Shown here in pieces: positions 26,041 through 35,301 of a DNA stretch of 64,000 nt. The notes under the pieces are model-generated. The model did no database searches. It was not told where the DNA came from and saw only the letters and a list, made by a program, of their open reading frames with translations. The stretch comes from Paenibacillus sp. V4I3 (GTDB lineage: Bacteria > Bacillota > Bacilli > Paenibacillales > NBRC-103111). The DNA lies in NCBI RefSeq assembly GCF_030817215.1, contig NZ_JAUSZA010000001.1, positions 1,648,501 through 1,712,500 of the forward strand, read 5' to 3'. Both the position numbers and the translations under genes were made by a program. The first letter of the stretch is position 1. Every line of letters starts with the position of its first letter.

Positions 26041-26175
26041 TAGAAAAGCGGGGGAACCACAAGTTTCATGGGGTGAGTAAAGGTGCTTAAGTGTATGGCA
26101 CCATTTAGGGCAGATTCTCGCGGCCCGAACCCGACAGCTAACCTCGTAAGCGACCGTGGGAAGGAGAACATGTGT
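26041..26175 (+). ncRNA. c-di-AMP riboswitch (ydaO-yuaA)
   Basis: The leader has the conserved ydaO blocks: GGGGAACCAC, TCATGGGGTGAGTAAA, GGGCAG, CGGCCCGAACCCGACAGCTAACC in consecutive blocks, and a 3' GGGAAGGAGAA. An intrinsic terminator follows. Binding of c-di-AMP would favour termination and shut off the potassium importer downstream. The location before kimA matches the known regulon. Confidence 0.92.
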
Positions 26176-26178
26176 ATA

Positions 26179-26206
26179 AACACAAGGTCTATCCTTGTGT
26201 TTTTTT
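26179..26206 (+). terminator. Riboswitch expression-platform terminator
   Basis: AACACAAGG (26179-26187) pairs with CCTTGTGTT (26193-26201), then a T run (26200-26206). Confidence 0.88.
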
Positions 26207-26264
26207 GCGTCCTAAAACGCAAGTTTATGTCAGATATTAGGTTTAATTGGGGGAACTAGCACGA

Positions 26265-28100
26265 ATGACAAGCGACTCATTGAAAAAAATTATGTTTGGC
26301 AAACCGCTTAAATCCAGCGAAATTGAATCTGAAAAAATGCAGGTTTGGAAAGGACTGCCGATCCTATCCTCGGATGCCTTATCGTCAGTTGCCTACGGGA
26401 CTGAGCAGATTCTTTTAGAACTCGCGACTGTTGGGATTGCCGCTTTTGCGTTCTCTTTGCCCATTGCGATATCCATTATCGCTCTCATTATGCTGCTAGT
26501 TTTGAGCTATAGACAAGTGATAGAGGCCTATCCGCAAGGTGGCGGAGCCTATATGGTTTCCAAAGAAAACCTAGGTATGGTGTGGGGGAGGCTGACTGGG
26601 GTTTCGCTGCTTATTGACTACACACTCACCGTTGCCGTTTCGATCTCTGCCGGTGTGCAGGCGATTACTTCAGCTTTTCCCTCGGCGGTGCCATATATTG
26701 TTCCGATTACTTTAGTTCTTGTGTGGATCATGGTTTGGCTTAATTTGCGAGGAACTTCGGAATCAGGTACGATTTTCGCTATTCCAACGTACTTTTTTAT
26801 TCTTTGTATTTTGCTGCTAGTGGGCAAAGGCATATACGATATGCTGACGGGATCCATTAATACGCATCCCATTGCATTTGCTCCGAGTTCAATGACGAGC
26901 TCATTAACGTTATTCGTCCTTTTAAAAGCATTTTCCTCCGGGTGTTCAGCCGTGACAGGAATCGAGGCCATCTCCGATGCCGTGCCGCATTTCCGCTCAC
27001 CGTCCGTGCAGAACGCGAAGCGCACGTTAGTATCCTTAGGGACACTTTTGGCTATCGTGTTTGGAGGCGTAACGGTGTTAGCTTTGGGTTATGGTATTGT
27101 ACCTGATCCTAATGGCCATACATCCGTATTATCGATGGTGACAGAGCAGGCTTTTGGTCGTGGGGCGATGTACTACGCAACTCAAATTGGTACCATGCTC
27201 ATTCTGGTTTTGGCTGCTAATACTAGCTTCAACGGGTTTCCAATCTTAGCATCCATTATGGCACAGGATAAAAACTTCCCGCGTATGTTCTCATTCCGAG
27301 GAGACCGACTTTCGTTTCATTATGGTATTATCACACTTGGTGTGCTTGCCAGTATTCTTCTGATTGGTTTCAAAGGTAAGACCGATGCACTCATTCCTCT
27401 ATATGCGATAGGCGTGTTTTTATCTTTTACACTTGCGCAAGGCGGCTTGGTTCGTAAATGGTTGAGAGAGCGAGTGAAAGGTTGGATCGGAAAGCTGCTC
27501 ATCAATGGTTTAGGCGGGATCGTTTCTCTAGCTGTTTTACTTATATTTTCTATAACTAAATTTACCGAAGGTGCATGGATTGTTATTATTATAACCCCGC
27601 TGCTGCTTTGGTTAATTACGAAAATTAGTCATCACTACGATGATGTAGCGAAGCAATTGCGTATTGATATAACGATTGAGCGGGTTTGCACGAAGGAACC
27701 TTTGATTATTGTGCCTGTGGCGGGCATTCATCGGGTTGTGGCACAGTCCTTGAACTATGCGAAATCGTTGTCGCCAAACGTGATTGCCTTCTACGTATCA
27801 TTCTCAGATGAAGATGAAGAATTGATGCAGGAGAAGTGGGATAAGTGGGATCCCGGCGTTCGATTGGTTGTTTTTAAATCACGTTATCGGACGATACTGA
27901 AGCCTCTGGCTGAATTTATTGAGAGAATTGACACGCATGTTTCGGAAAAACAAAACATTATGGTCATTTTACCGCAATTTATGCCGAAAAAATGGTGGCA
28001 TCGACTGCTCCATAACCAGTCTGCTGCACGTATTCGTTCGAAGCTGCAAGCGGATAAAGATATCGTCGTGGCGACGGTACCGTATCATTTGCACGAATAG
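26265..28100 (+). CDS. kimA: High-affinity potassium transporter KimA
   Basis: About 611 residues, APC-superfamily permease with 12 TM spans and a cytosolic C-terminal domain (about 450-611). Diagnostic KimA blocks are WKGLPILSSDALSSVAYGTEQILLELA, YPQGGGAYMVSKENLG and FSSGCSAVTGIEAISDAVPHF. It imports potassium with protons. The c-di-AMP riboswitch gives the expected control. I choose the ATG at 26265; a TTG at 26247 is in frame, and GGGGG at 26249-26253 fits the ATG at about 11 nt. Confidence 0.93.
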   Translation: MTSDSLKKIMFGKPLKSSEIESEKMQVWKGLPILSSDALSSVAYGTEQILLELATVGIAAFAFSLPIAISIIALIMLLVLSYRQVIEAYPQGGGAYMVSKENLGMVWGRLTGVSLLIDYTLTVAVSISAGVQAITSAFPSAVPYIVPITLVLVWIMVWLNLRGTSESGTIFAIPTYFFILCILLLVGKGIYDMLTGSINTHPIAFAPSSMTSSLTLFVLLKAFSSGCSAVTGIEAISDAVPHFRSPSVQNAKRTLVSLGTLLAIVFGGVTVLALGYGIVPDPNGHTSVLSMVTEQAFGRGAMYYATQIGTMLILVLAANTSFNGFPILASIMAQDKNFPRMFSFRGDRLSFHYGIITLGVLASILLIGFKGKTDALIPLYAIGVFLSFTLAQGGLVRKWLRERVKGWIGKLLINGLGGIVSLAVLLIFSITKFTEGAWIVIIITPLLLWLITKISHHYDDVAKQLRIDITIERVCTKEPLIIVPVAGIHRVVAQSLNYAKSLSPNVIAFYVSFSDEDEELMQEKWDKWDPGVRLVVFKSRYRTILKPLAEFIERIDTHVSEKQNIMVILPQFMPKKWWHRLLHNQSAARIRSKLQADKDIVVATVPYHLHE

Positions 28101-28145
28101 AAGTGGTACAATAAAGGGGAGAAACTGAACTGAGGTGAACCCATT

Positions 28146-28406
28146 ATGGCTAAGAAAAAATGGTCGTCTACTCCTGCTGTAACCAGCGTGCAAGATAAAC
28201 CTGCAACACTTAAGGATTTACTGCGTCCGGAAATACTTGAGGGACTCAAAGCGCAGGCTGATGCCATGAAAGCAGAGGAACAAGCGAAGAAAGATGCAGA
28301 GAGAGCGAAGGCGGAAGCTGCTCGCAAAGCAGAAGAAAAGCGGCTTGAGAATGATTTTGGACATCTGCTCAGTAAGAGCAGTCTGGATTGGCGTAAGCAC
28401 AAATGA
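28146..28406 (+). CDS. YqkE family protein (DUF3886)
   Basis: An 86-residue, Lys/Glu/Ala-rich coiled-coil protein with the family ends LKDLLRPEILEGLKAQADAMK and ENDFGHLLSKSSLDWRKHK. Function is unknown in Bacillus. AGGTGA is 8 nt before the ATG. It overlaps the deacetylase gene by 4 bp (ATGA), so translation is coupled. Confidence 0.88.
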   Translation: MAKKKWSSTPAVTSVQDKPATLKDLLRPEILEGLKAQADAMKAEEQAKKDAERAKAEAARKAEEKRLENDFGHLLSKSSLDWRKHK

Positions 28407-29461
28407 GGGAGCGCACAGTGTGCCTCCTTTTCTTTCTTTTCGCAATGATAGCGCTGTCATCCTGTGAGGTGGGCAATAGAGAGGCAGCTCAAGGGACTGC
28501 TGAGGTAAGTGGTGCACCGGTAGCGACAACAATACCACCACCAATTTCAACACCAATAGAAACACCAATAGAAACACCAATGACAACAAATATATCAAAA
28601 GAAATATCAAAAGAGACACCAATACCAACAGCAATAGAAACACCAAAAGAGACCACGGCGGTATCTGCAACAGCCCCAACAGCAATGGATACACTGACGA
28701 TTCCATCGTCGGAGCCAAGCGACCCAAGTTCATTGGCTATTCCGGCTTTTTTGTCTTTGGAAAAGACCTTGATCGAGCGTTACGGAAACGCTAAACCAAA
28801 GAAATGGGGCGAAAATGTCCCTGGTGTTCGGACACATCTTACTACGAAGGAACAAGTGATTGCGCTGACTTTTGACGCATGTGGGGGGAAGGAGGGCAGT
28901 GGGTACGATGAGAAATTGATCAACTATTTGATCAAGGAGAACATCCCGGCTACCTTATTTATCAATGCGAGATGGATAACGGCCAATAAGGACATATTTG
29001 CCAAATTAGCCGCAAACCCACTGTTTGAGATTGAAAATCATGGGACAGAGCATAGACCCTTGTCCGTAAATGGCAAGTTGGCGTATGGCATCGCGGGAAC
29101 CAAGAATGTGAATGAAGTTATTCATGAAGTGAAAGACAATGCTGACCAGATCGAGAAGCTGACTGGAAGGCGTCCTTTATTTTTTCGCTCGGGCACAGCC
29201 TATTATGATGATATTGCAGCAGGAGTTGTTCATGATTTAGGCTTTCAGTTGGCTGGTTACAATGTACTCGGCGACGCTGGAGCGACTTATAACACGGAGC
29301 AGGTCTACAAAGCGCTGCTAAAAGCACGAAACGGTTCCATCGTACTAGCTCATATGAATCACCCAGAGAAAGATACGGCAGAAGGTATTATGAAAGCTAT
29401 TCCTGAGCTTCAAAAAGCGGGCTACCGCTTCGTTCTTTTAACTTCCTATACATTAAACTAA
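28403..29461 (+). CDS. Polysaccharide deacetylase (NodB-like) lipoprotein
   Basis: The 352-residue product has a lipoprotein signal (LFFLFAMIALSSCEVG, lipid Cys about 21), a Thr/Pro/Ile-rich linker with ETPI-type repeats (about 40-110), and a NodB domain (about 140-350): first motif LTFDACGG, second motif HGTEHRPLS with two metal His, RSGTAYYDD, and LAHMNHP. It would remove acetyl groups from peptidoglycan or another wall polymer outside the membrane. The Asp-Ala-Cys form of motif 1 instead of Asp-Asp is seen in a subgroup of the family. Confidence 0.88.
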   Translation: MRERTVCLLFFLFAMIALSSCEVGNREAAQGTAEVSGAPVATTIPPPISTPIETPIETPMTTNISKEISKETPIPTAIETPKETTAVSATAPTAMDTLTIPSSEPSDPSSLAIPAFLSLEKTLIERYGNAKPKKWGENVPGVRTHLTTKEQVIALTFDACGGKEGSGYDEKLINYLIKENIPATLFINARWITANKDIFAKLAANPLFEIENHGTEHRPLSVNGKLAYGIAGTKNVNEVIHEVKDNADQIEKLTGRRPLFFRSGTAYYDDIAAGVVHDLGFQLAGYNVLGDAGATYNTEQVYKALLKARNGSIVLAHMNHPEKDTAEGIMKAIPELQKAGYRFVLLTSYTLN

Positions 29462-29462
29462 G

Positions 29463-29489
29463 CGATAGCTGCAACAGCTATCGTTTTTT
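29463..29489 (+). terminator. Terminator of kimA-yqkE-deacetylase unit
   Basis: CGATAGCTG (29463-29471) pairs perfectly with CAGCTATCG (29475-29483), then six T. Confidence 0.92.
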
Positions 29490-29693
29490 CATTTCAAAAA
29501 ATTCACAAACCTCTCGATCATAATACGTCAAATCACTAACACGAGTTTGTACGACAACCGTTTTTTCACTGAAACGCAATACAACCGCATTCGAATCTAC
29601 AATGTGATCATCCTTGAAAACACGGACGACAGCCTGTCTTTCAACAGCATCTTGAAAATCTGTATCCGTTACTAAGCGTTCATTTCTAGCCAT
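29478..29693 (-). CDS. Small protein, 71 aa, unknown
   Basis: The product begins MARNERLVTDTDFQDAVERQ and continues with alternating hydrophobic strands (AVVRVFKDDHIVDSNAVVLRF, KTVVVQTRVSDLTYYDREV), suggesting a small beta barrel. I choose the ATG at 29693, 9 nt after GGGGA; the ATG at 29702 touches that site. It shares the terminator hairpin with the convergent deacetylase gene. No family recognised. Confidence 0.6.
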   Translation of the reverse strand: MARNERLVTDTDFQDAVERQAVVRVFKDDHIVDSNAVVLRFSEKTVVVQTRVSDLTYYDREVCEFFEMKKR

Positions 29694-29841
29694 CCTCGGC
29701 ATTCCCCTAACTTGGTTAAAATAGTTCTTCTATTGTACCACAAGGTGTCGCTCAACCCGAATTCACACGAACTCCTCCGCCCAGCCTAGCATACAATGTA
29801 GCACCAAATGCTGTATGGGCAGAGAGGATGCGTGATCTAGG

Positions 29842-31254
29842 GTGGACATTCAATTATTGCCGATTCATTGGGTCTATTTAGTATTTATCGGTTTTATTCT
29901 TACCCTTTTAATCAAGCGCAGAGATACAACGATGATTTGCGTGGTTGGTATTTTCGCGCTTGGCTTGCTGGCAACGGAAACATTGAGCGGCTCCGTTTCC
30001 GGTATTTTCAACAGCTTCATTTATGCGACCAAAGAGCTGATGGGTACCATCATGATCATCTCTATAATTGTAGCAATGAGCCGCGTGCTCATTCGAACAG
30101 GCATTAATGAAACCATGATCGCTCCGCTAACCCGCTTTCTGCGAACGCCTGCTTTAGCTTTCTGGGGTATCGGTATCATTATGATGGTGACGTCATGGTT
30201 TTTCTGGCCGTCTCCCGGTGTTGCGCTCATTGGTGCTGTTCTGTTGCCTGTGGCCGTCCGCGTTGGTCTACCAGCGCTAGGTGCGGCTATGGCAATGAAC
30301 TTATTCGGACATGGGATTGCGCTTTCGGGGGATTACATTATACAGGGAGCTCCTAAATTAACAGCAGATGCAGCTGGATTACCAGTGACTGCCGTCATGG
30401 AGGCAAGCATTCCGCTGGTTATCGTGATGGGGCTTGTCACGACGATCACCGCTTTTTGGATGATGCGGCGGGACATGAAGAACGGGACGTGGCGAAATGG
30501 CCTCGTGGCGAGTGGTCCAGGGGATAGCGGTTCACTTATTTCGGCTACTTGGCAGGCCAAGGTCAATTTAGCGCCACGTCTGAAAAAGACTTTGGCAATT
30601 ATGATTCCTCTACTCTTCGCCTTAGACGTAATTGCGATGTTCGTGCTTGATCTGCAAGGGGGAGATGCGACAGCGCTCGTTGGGGGCACCGCCGTATTCA
30701 TTCTCATTGCGGTGACGCTGCTCGCGCATCGGAATCAAGGACTAGAACAAACGACCTCCTACCTCATCGAAGGTTTTGTATTCGGTTTCAAAGTATTCGG
30801 CCCCGTGATCCCGATCGCCGCTTTCTTCTACCTAGGCGACTCCGCGTTCGCGGAGCTGTTTGGCAAAGTACTTCCGCAAGGCTCGCACGGGATCGTGAAC
30901 GATCTGGGTGTGGCACTCGCGGGGCAAGTGCCGCTGAACGGCGCGGTCGGTGCCGTGACGCTTACCGTCGTAGGCGCCATAACGGGCCTCGACGGCTCCG
31001 GCTTCTCCGGAATCTCCCTCGCGGGCTCGATTGCGCAGCTCTTCGCAACCGCCATTGGCTCCGGCGCGGCTGTGCTCACAGCGCTCGGCCAAGTGGCCGC
31101 CATCTGGGTCGGCGGCGGCACGTTGATTCCGTGGGCGCTGATTCCAGCAGCAGCCATCTGCGGCGTGAGTCCGTTCGAGCTGGCGCGACGGAATCTGCTG
31201 CCTGTGCTCATCGGCCTCGCGGTGACGACGGTCGTGGCGATGTTTTTGGTGTAG
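29842..31254 (+). CDS. Putative ion-transporter-type membrane permease
   Basis: The 470-residue protein is almost entirely hydrophobic, with about 11-12 TM spans. The symmetric glycine-rich halves (WPSPGVALIGAVLLPVAVRVGLPALG and VTLTVVGAITGLDGSGFSGISLAGS) are like those of SLC13/ArsB/NhaC-type ion transporters, but I cannot name the family or substrate. The GTG start at 29842 lacks a good ribosome site; TTG at 29857 is an alternative. The last third (about 30830-31230) is GC-rich. Confidence 0.65.
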   Translation: MDIQLLPIHWVYLVFIGFILTLLIKRRDTTMICVVGIFALGLLATETLSGSVSGIFNSFIYATKELMGTIMIISIIVAMSRVLIRTGINETMIAPLTRFLRTPALAFWGIGIIMMVTSWFFWPSPGVALIGAVLLPVAVRVGLPALGAAMAMNLFGHGIALSGDYIIQGAPKLTADAAGLPVTAVMEASIPLVIVMGLVTTITAFWMMRRDMKNGTWRNGLVASGPGDSGSLISATWQAKVNLAPRLKKTLAIMIPLLFALDVIAMFVLDLQGGDATALVGGTAVFILIAVTLLAHRNQGLEQTTSYLIEGFVFGFKVFGPVIPIAAFFYLGDSAFAELFGKVLPQGSHGIVNDLGVALAGQVPLNGAVGAVTLTVVGAITGLDGSGFSGISLAGSIAQLFATAIGSGAAVLTALGQVAAIWVGGGTLIPWALIPAAAICGVSPFELARRNLLPVLIGLAVTTVVAMFLV

Positions 31255-31314
31255 GGTGTAACATTTAACCCGTTACATCTGTGGAAGTGTCCATGGGGTG
31301 TGGCGGGTCTTTAT

Positions 31315-31410
31315 GGTTTGGGTGGTACCCAAACCACCCAAACCGTCAAAACTATCAAAACCATCAAAACCCGTCAACCCCATCAACCCCGTCAAAACTG
31401 TCAAACTCAC
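31315..31410. repeat. Hairpin and 9-bp degenerate repeats
   Basis: GGTTTGGGT-ggt-ACCCAAACC (31315-31335) is followed by about eight degenerate 9-bp units of the type CCGTCAAAA up to about 31410. Not a typical terminator because no T run follows. Confidence 0.5.
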
Positions 31411-31513
31411 CCGGCATTAGCACTTTTGAAGCAAAATTGTATGTCTGTAAACAAGAAGATGTAAAAAGTGCAGCAAAATACAGTAATTTTCCGCTTTGAG
31501 TAATAATAATGTA

Positions 31514-31866
31514 TTTTGTGCATTTGAGGAGCCGAAAAGCGAGCCGAAAGCGCCTTTGTGGCGCTCTCAGGCGGCGTTGAGGTTTGTTGTAGAGCTGAGA
31601 GCGCCGAAACGGCGCTTAAAGCTGTAGGCTTAGAGGGTTTTGTGCATTTGAGGAGCCGAAGAGCGAGCCGAAAGCGCCTTTGAGGTTTGTTGTAGAGCTG
31701 AGAGCGCCGAAACGGCGCTTAAAGCTGTAGGTTTAGAGGTTTTTGTGCGTTTGAGGAGCCGAAAAGCGAGCCGAAAGCGCCTTTTTGGCGCTCTCAGGCG
31801 GTGGTGAGGTTTGTTATAGCGCTGAGAGCGCCGAAAGGGCGCTTAAAGCTGTAGGTTTTGAAGTTT
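31514..31866. repeat. Phased palindrome array II: three tandem ~124-bp units
   Basis: Units begin at 31514, 31638 and 31740, each starting TTTGTGCRTTTGAGGAGCC and ending AAAGCTGTAGGYTT. Each carries two AGCGCC-N5-GGCGCT hairpins, centres 51 bp apart in units 1 and 3 (31557/31608, 31784/31835) and 73 bp between units. Unit 2 lost about 21 bp including one hairpin arm. The remaining part of the 31255-32134 gap shows no gene. Confidence 0.85.
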
Positions 31867-32134
31867 TGTGAGTTTGGTGGCGGATAGCGGCGCCTGAGAG
31901 AACTTGTATGGGACGAGTTTGCAGCAACTTTGATCTGGCCCCCAAATCTTTCTTGGGATGTCTAATTCAGCGATATCGCAAGACAAGCGCAGGAAGTATC
32001 GCCAATTTCCTATACAATGAACGGAAAACGTACGGGATCGGAGTTGCCTATTGCCCACTTTAAGCAGTAAGCTTACATACAGTGAACTCGAATGGAAGTT
32101 GGAATTGAGAAATAGGAAGTTGGAGATGAGATAG

Positions 32135-32701
32135 ATGGAAGCCAAGTTTTGTATGACCTGCGGAGCCGCTATGGAGTCGCGCGATGTGGATGGCACGATA
32201 AGAAGAGCTTGTACGGAGTGCAGCTTTGTTCATTGGGGTAATTATAGCATCGGTGTAGGCGCACTCGTGATGAAGGATGAGAAGATGCTGCTTGTACGCA
32301 GGGCTCAGGAGCCAGGGAAAGGCCGATGGACCAACCCGGGCGGTTATATTGAGCAGCATGAGCTGATCCAAGATACGATTGAGCGCGAAGTGATGGAGGA
32401 AAGCGGAGTTAAAGCGGTTGTAACCCGCCTTGTAGCCGTGCGTGATTTGCCTAGAAGCATACATAATGTATACATTGCTTTTGAAATGGATTACATAAGC
32501 GGTGAGCCTCAGCCAGACGGCGTGGAGGTCGATGCAGCAGGGTTTTATAGTTTGGCCGAGATGGAATCGATGAATGTGGCAGATTTTACACGCTGGCTCA
32601 TTGATGTTGCCCTGCATTCCGAAACGACCGGACTAGTTGAAGATAAAGATCCAATCATCAAAATGGATGGATACGGATTGTACCGTGCACCTAAAATATG
32701 A
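32135..32701 (+). CDS. NUDIX hydrolase with zinc ribbon
   Basis: The 188-residue protein starts with a zinc ribbon (CMTCGAAMES...CTECSFVHW, about 6-31) and continues with a NUDIX domain whose box runs GGYIEQHELIQDTIEREVMEE (first 20 shown in part: G at about 70, REVMEESG at about 88-95). It hydrolyses nucleoside diphosphate derivatives; the ribbon plus domain order resembles NADH pyrophosphatase-like proteins. It overlaps the DUF1284 gene by 4 bp. Confidence 0.9.
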   Translation: MEAKFCMTCGAAMESRDVDGTIRRACTECSFVHWGNYSIGVGALVMKDEKMLLVRRAQEPGKGRWTNPGGYIEQHELIQDTIEREVMEESGVKAVVTRLVAVRDLPRSIHNVYIAFEMDYISGEPQPDGVEVDAAGFYSLAEMESMNVADFTRWLIDVALHSETTGLVEDKDPIIKMDGYGLYRAPKI

Positions 32702-33129
32702 CCAAGGCGATCCAGCTTCGGGGACATCACTTAATTTGTCTGCTAGGATACAGAGGAATGGGTTATTCGAAAGAGTTTTGCGAAAATATGACGAACGTCT
32801 ACGAGGAATTGCGTCAAAAGCCCGAAACGATGATCCGCATTGTTCTTGGACCTGATGATCTTTGCGCAGCTTTCCCGAAGGATCAAGAAGCGCATTGTGA
32901 AAATAGGACGGTCTATCAGCGCGATGCAGAAATCGTCACCAAGCTTGGCTTGCAAGTGGAGATGGAGCTAAGCTGGTCGGAAATTTGTGGGCAAGTGGCT
33001 GATCGTGTGAGACCGGACGACATTGGTCACCTATGTGCCACATGCCGTTGGGAGCCTTACGGTGTTTGTGCGGAAGGTGTACGATTGATCGGGGAGGGTG
33101 GCGACTTGCCGCCCGTCATTACCAAATAA
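32698..33129 (+). CDS. DUF1284 domain protein
   Basis: The 143-residue protein has the family start IQLRGHHLICLLGYRGMGYS and Cys pairs at the end (HLCATCRWEPYGVC) that suggest metal or iron-sulfur binding. Function unknown. It is translationally coupled to the NUDIX gene through ATGA and ends in a strong terminator. Confidence 0.88.
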   Translation: MTKAIQLRGHHLICLLGYRGMGYSKEFCENMTNVYEELRQKPETMIRIVLGPDDLCAAFPKDQEAHCENRTVYQRDAEIVTKLGLQVEMELSWSEICGQVADRVRPDDIGHLCATCRWEPYGVCAEGVRLIGEGGDLPPVITK

Positions 33130-33166
33130 GAGGGCTTGCGTGTAGACGCAGCCCTCTTATTTTTAT
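33125..33166. terminator. Bidirectional terminator
   Basis: AATAAGAGGGCT (33125-33136) pairs with AGCCCTCTTATT (33150-33161), inner GCGT/ACGC, T run after. It lies between the convergent DUF1284 and SRAP genes and overlaps both stop regions. Confidence 0.88.
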
Positions 33167-33810
33167 ACAAAAACACTTACATCCGAGCCGCTTTCCAGCT
33201 TCTCCGCAGGAGAAGACAATACATTTGCAACCATGAGCAAATCATCTACAGGTCGAAGGATGGATCTGAGGAGTCTGCTGTCTTTCATCTCTGGCTGCAG
33301 CCACATCTCGCCCTGATCTTGGTCGAGTATCGCAGGCATTCTGCGTTGATAAGGAGAGACGAGTGAGTTCGCTTCTGTCATCAGCATCATACACGTACGA
33401 AGCTCCTCTTCACCAGATGGAGCCCGCCAGACATCATACAGTCCCGCGATGCCAAAGGTGCCGCTGCGCATTTTGAACTTAATCCACTCTGTCTCTTTTC
33501 CCTCTGTCACGCTAATATAAAATCCACTGCAAGGAATAATACAGCGCTGCTTTCTGACGATACGCTCGAAGACTACATTGGTGAAGATTGAATCGCGGTC
33601 CCCGCATACGGCATCTTTTGCCCAGAACGGCATCAGACCCCAACGGAATTCATCAAGGATGCGCTCTCCCTTTTTGTTCATCATCACAGCGGAAACAGAC
33701 TCTGTCGGCCGCACCTCATAACGATTGGAGCTATACGATAGCAGCCGATCAATGCGGAATTGTTTAACCAGTTCGTTGACATCAGCAAGAATAGATATGG
33801 AATGACACAT
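33163..33810 (-). CDS. SOS response-associated peptidase (SRAP, YedK/HMCES-like)
   Basis: About 215 residues. The start is set at 33810 so that the product begins MCHS: the catalytic Cys must be residue 2 after Met removal to form a thiazolidine link with abasic sites in single-stranded DNA. Other SRAP blocks are FRWGLMPFWAKDAVCGD, RCIIPCSGFYI and RMPAILDQDQGEMWL. No LexA box was seen upstream. Confidence 0.9.
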   Translation of the reverse strand: MCHSISILADVNELVKQFRIDRLLSYSSNRYEVRPTESVSAVMMNKKGERILDEFRWGLMPFWAKDAVCGDRDSIFTNVVFERIVRKQRCIIPCSGFYISVTEGKETEWIKFKMRSGTFGIAGLYDVWRAPSGEEELRTCMMLMTEANSLVSPYQRRMPAILDQDQGEMWLQPEMKDSRLLRSILRPVDDLLMVANVLSSPAEKLESGSDVSVFV

Positions 33811-34008
33811 TTTTTTTACCACCTCATTTGGTTTTGGCTATTATTTGCCTAATTAACCAAATACATGTATGAGGCCTATCTTTTTATTAACCTGTATTAA
33901 CCCTGCTTCCTCACCTTACACAATCAACAGCTTCTGCATCGTTTCGGAAGAGGCGACTCATTTCATGAGGGTTTTCGTTTGGTAAGTAATGACATGGTAA
34001 TCGGCAGC

Positions 34009-34041
34009 CAAAAAAAGCTAGAAGCTTTAGGGCTCCTAGCT
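34009..34041 (-). terminator. Terminator of diguanylate cyclase gene
   Basis: AGCTAGAAGC (34016-34025) pairs with GCTCCTAGCT (34032-34041) allowing one G-T; minus-strand reading ends in a T run (34010-34016 complement). Confidence 0.75.
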
Positions 34042-34049
34042 GAAACAAC

Positions 34050-35141
34050 CTATTCGGAAATATGCGAATGAATGCGATTTTTCCCATTTCTCTTGGCGGT
34101 ATACAAACATTCATCAACAAGCTGGAACCAGGCTTTTTTCATCGTATTGCGATTATAGCTAGCGAGTCCGATACTCATCGTTAACGGTTGATCCGGCATC
34201 TCAGGAATTTCGGTATTCCGGATGACATCCATTAATTTTTCGCAAATATGTAAAACTTCCTCGTGTGATTTGCCTGCAAACAGAACGGCGAATTCCTCAC
34301 CACCATATCGAAAAGACATATCGTCAGGGCCGAGCACGTCTTTCAGAATGGAGCCAATCGTTTTGAGAACCATGTCACCGACCCAATGCCCGTAGGTATC
34401 ATTAATCCTTTTGAAATTATCGATATCGATAAGAGCAAGCTCAAGCGGTGTATCATGGGGCATATGTGAAATCAGATGATCGGTATGTTCTTGAAAAGAA
34501 CGATGATTAAACAGCTCGGTGAGCGCATCCACTTTGGAGAGTCGATCAATCATCACATTTCGAATAAGGAGATCCTGTTCGCGGACGACCGAATCTTTTA
34601 ACTCTGTAATGAGAACTAGCCCTTTATTCATGATTGCAAAGCACACAAGCGCGGTTAAGGTGATGACTGTAATGGATACGATCACATCAGAGGGCGTTAG
34701 GGCATACCTTTGATATACCTGGCAAACTAGTATTGAAATTAAATATATAATGCCTAAACTATAAGCGTAAATAATATATTTCTTTTGGAAATAGACAGAG
34801 GCTAAAATAATAGGGATACTAATTAATTCGTAGCTGCTCATCAGCTCGGGAATACAGATAATAAAGATACTAACCATGGTCATGGTCCATGTAGTCATGA
34901 TAAAATCGCTGTATCGTTTCAGAAAGTGAATAGCCAAATAACCGGCTCCCATTAAGATGAGCTGTAGACAAGTCGTAATGATTTGAACATGCAGGAACCT
35001 GTTAAACCATTGCGGAGGCTGATCATACAAATTAAAGAAGAATCCAAGGATAGCAACTACTCCATAGATGAATAGGATCCACCATAAAATATGTATAAGT
35101 TTTCGATTCCATATATGATCATTAGCCGGAAGTTGTTCCAT
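34050..35141 (-). CDS. Diguanylate cyclase (membrane, GGDEF)
   Basis: About 363 residues: six TM spans in the N-terminal half (about 15-190), then a GGDEF domain with KVDALTELFNHRSFQEH, ALIDIDNFKRINDTYGHWVGD and active site RYGGEEF. It would make c-di-GMP from two GTP. No inhibitory RxxD is evident just before the active site. The ATG at 35141 has no well-spaced ribosome site; a TTG at 35174 is in frame. Confidence 0.9.
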   Translation of the reverse strand: MEQLPANDHIWNRKLIHILWWILFIYGVVAILGFFFNLYDQPPQWFNRFLHVQIITTCLQLILMGAGYLAIHFLKRYSDFIMTTWTMTMVSIFIICIPELMSSYELISIPIILASVYFQKKYIIYAYSLGIIYLISILVCQVYQRYALTPSDVIVSITVITLTALVCFAIMNKGLVLITELKDSVVREQDLLIRNVMIDRLSKVDALTELFNHRSFQEHTDHLISHMPHDTPLELALIDIDNFKRINDTYGHWVGDMVLKTIGSILKDVLGPDDMSFRYGGEEFAVLFAGKSHEEVLHICEKLMDVIRNTEIPEMPDQPLTMSIGLASYNRNTMKKAWFQLVDECLYTAKRNGKNRIHSHISE

Positions 35142-35301
35142 GTAAAGGAGGCCACTTTCCTTTCGGGTTAGCAATTATTGGAAAAACATTTTGTGCCTTA
35201 TCAAATCATTGTAAAGAATAACACCCCTTTTAGGCAAGCTGTTTACGAAGGGGAGGGTTGTATTTTTTTGTAAATATAGATCAGGGTTATCAGGAGGGGC
35301 T

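Noticed and set aside
31281-31499. 72-codon frame over the 9-bp repeats
   Set aside because: The NRQNYQNHQNPSTPSTP product mirrors the DNA repeat, and no ribosome site precedes it.
31514-31866. Repeats as a decayed protein gene
   Set aside because: No frame stays open across units, and hairpin arms rather than codons are conserved.
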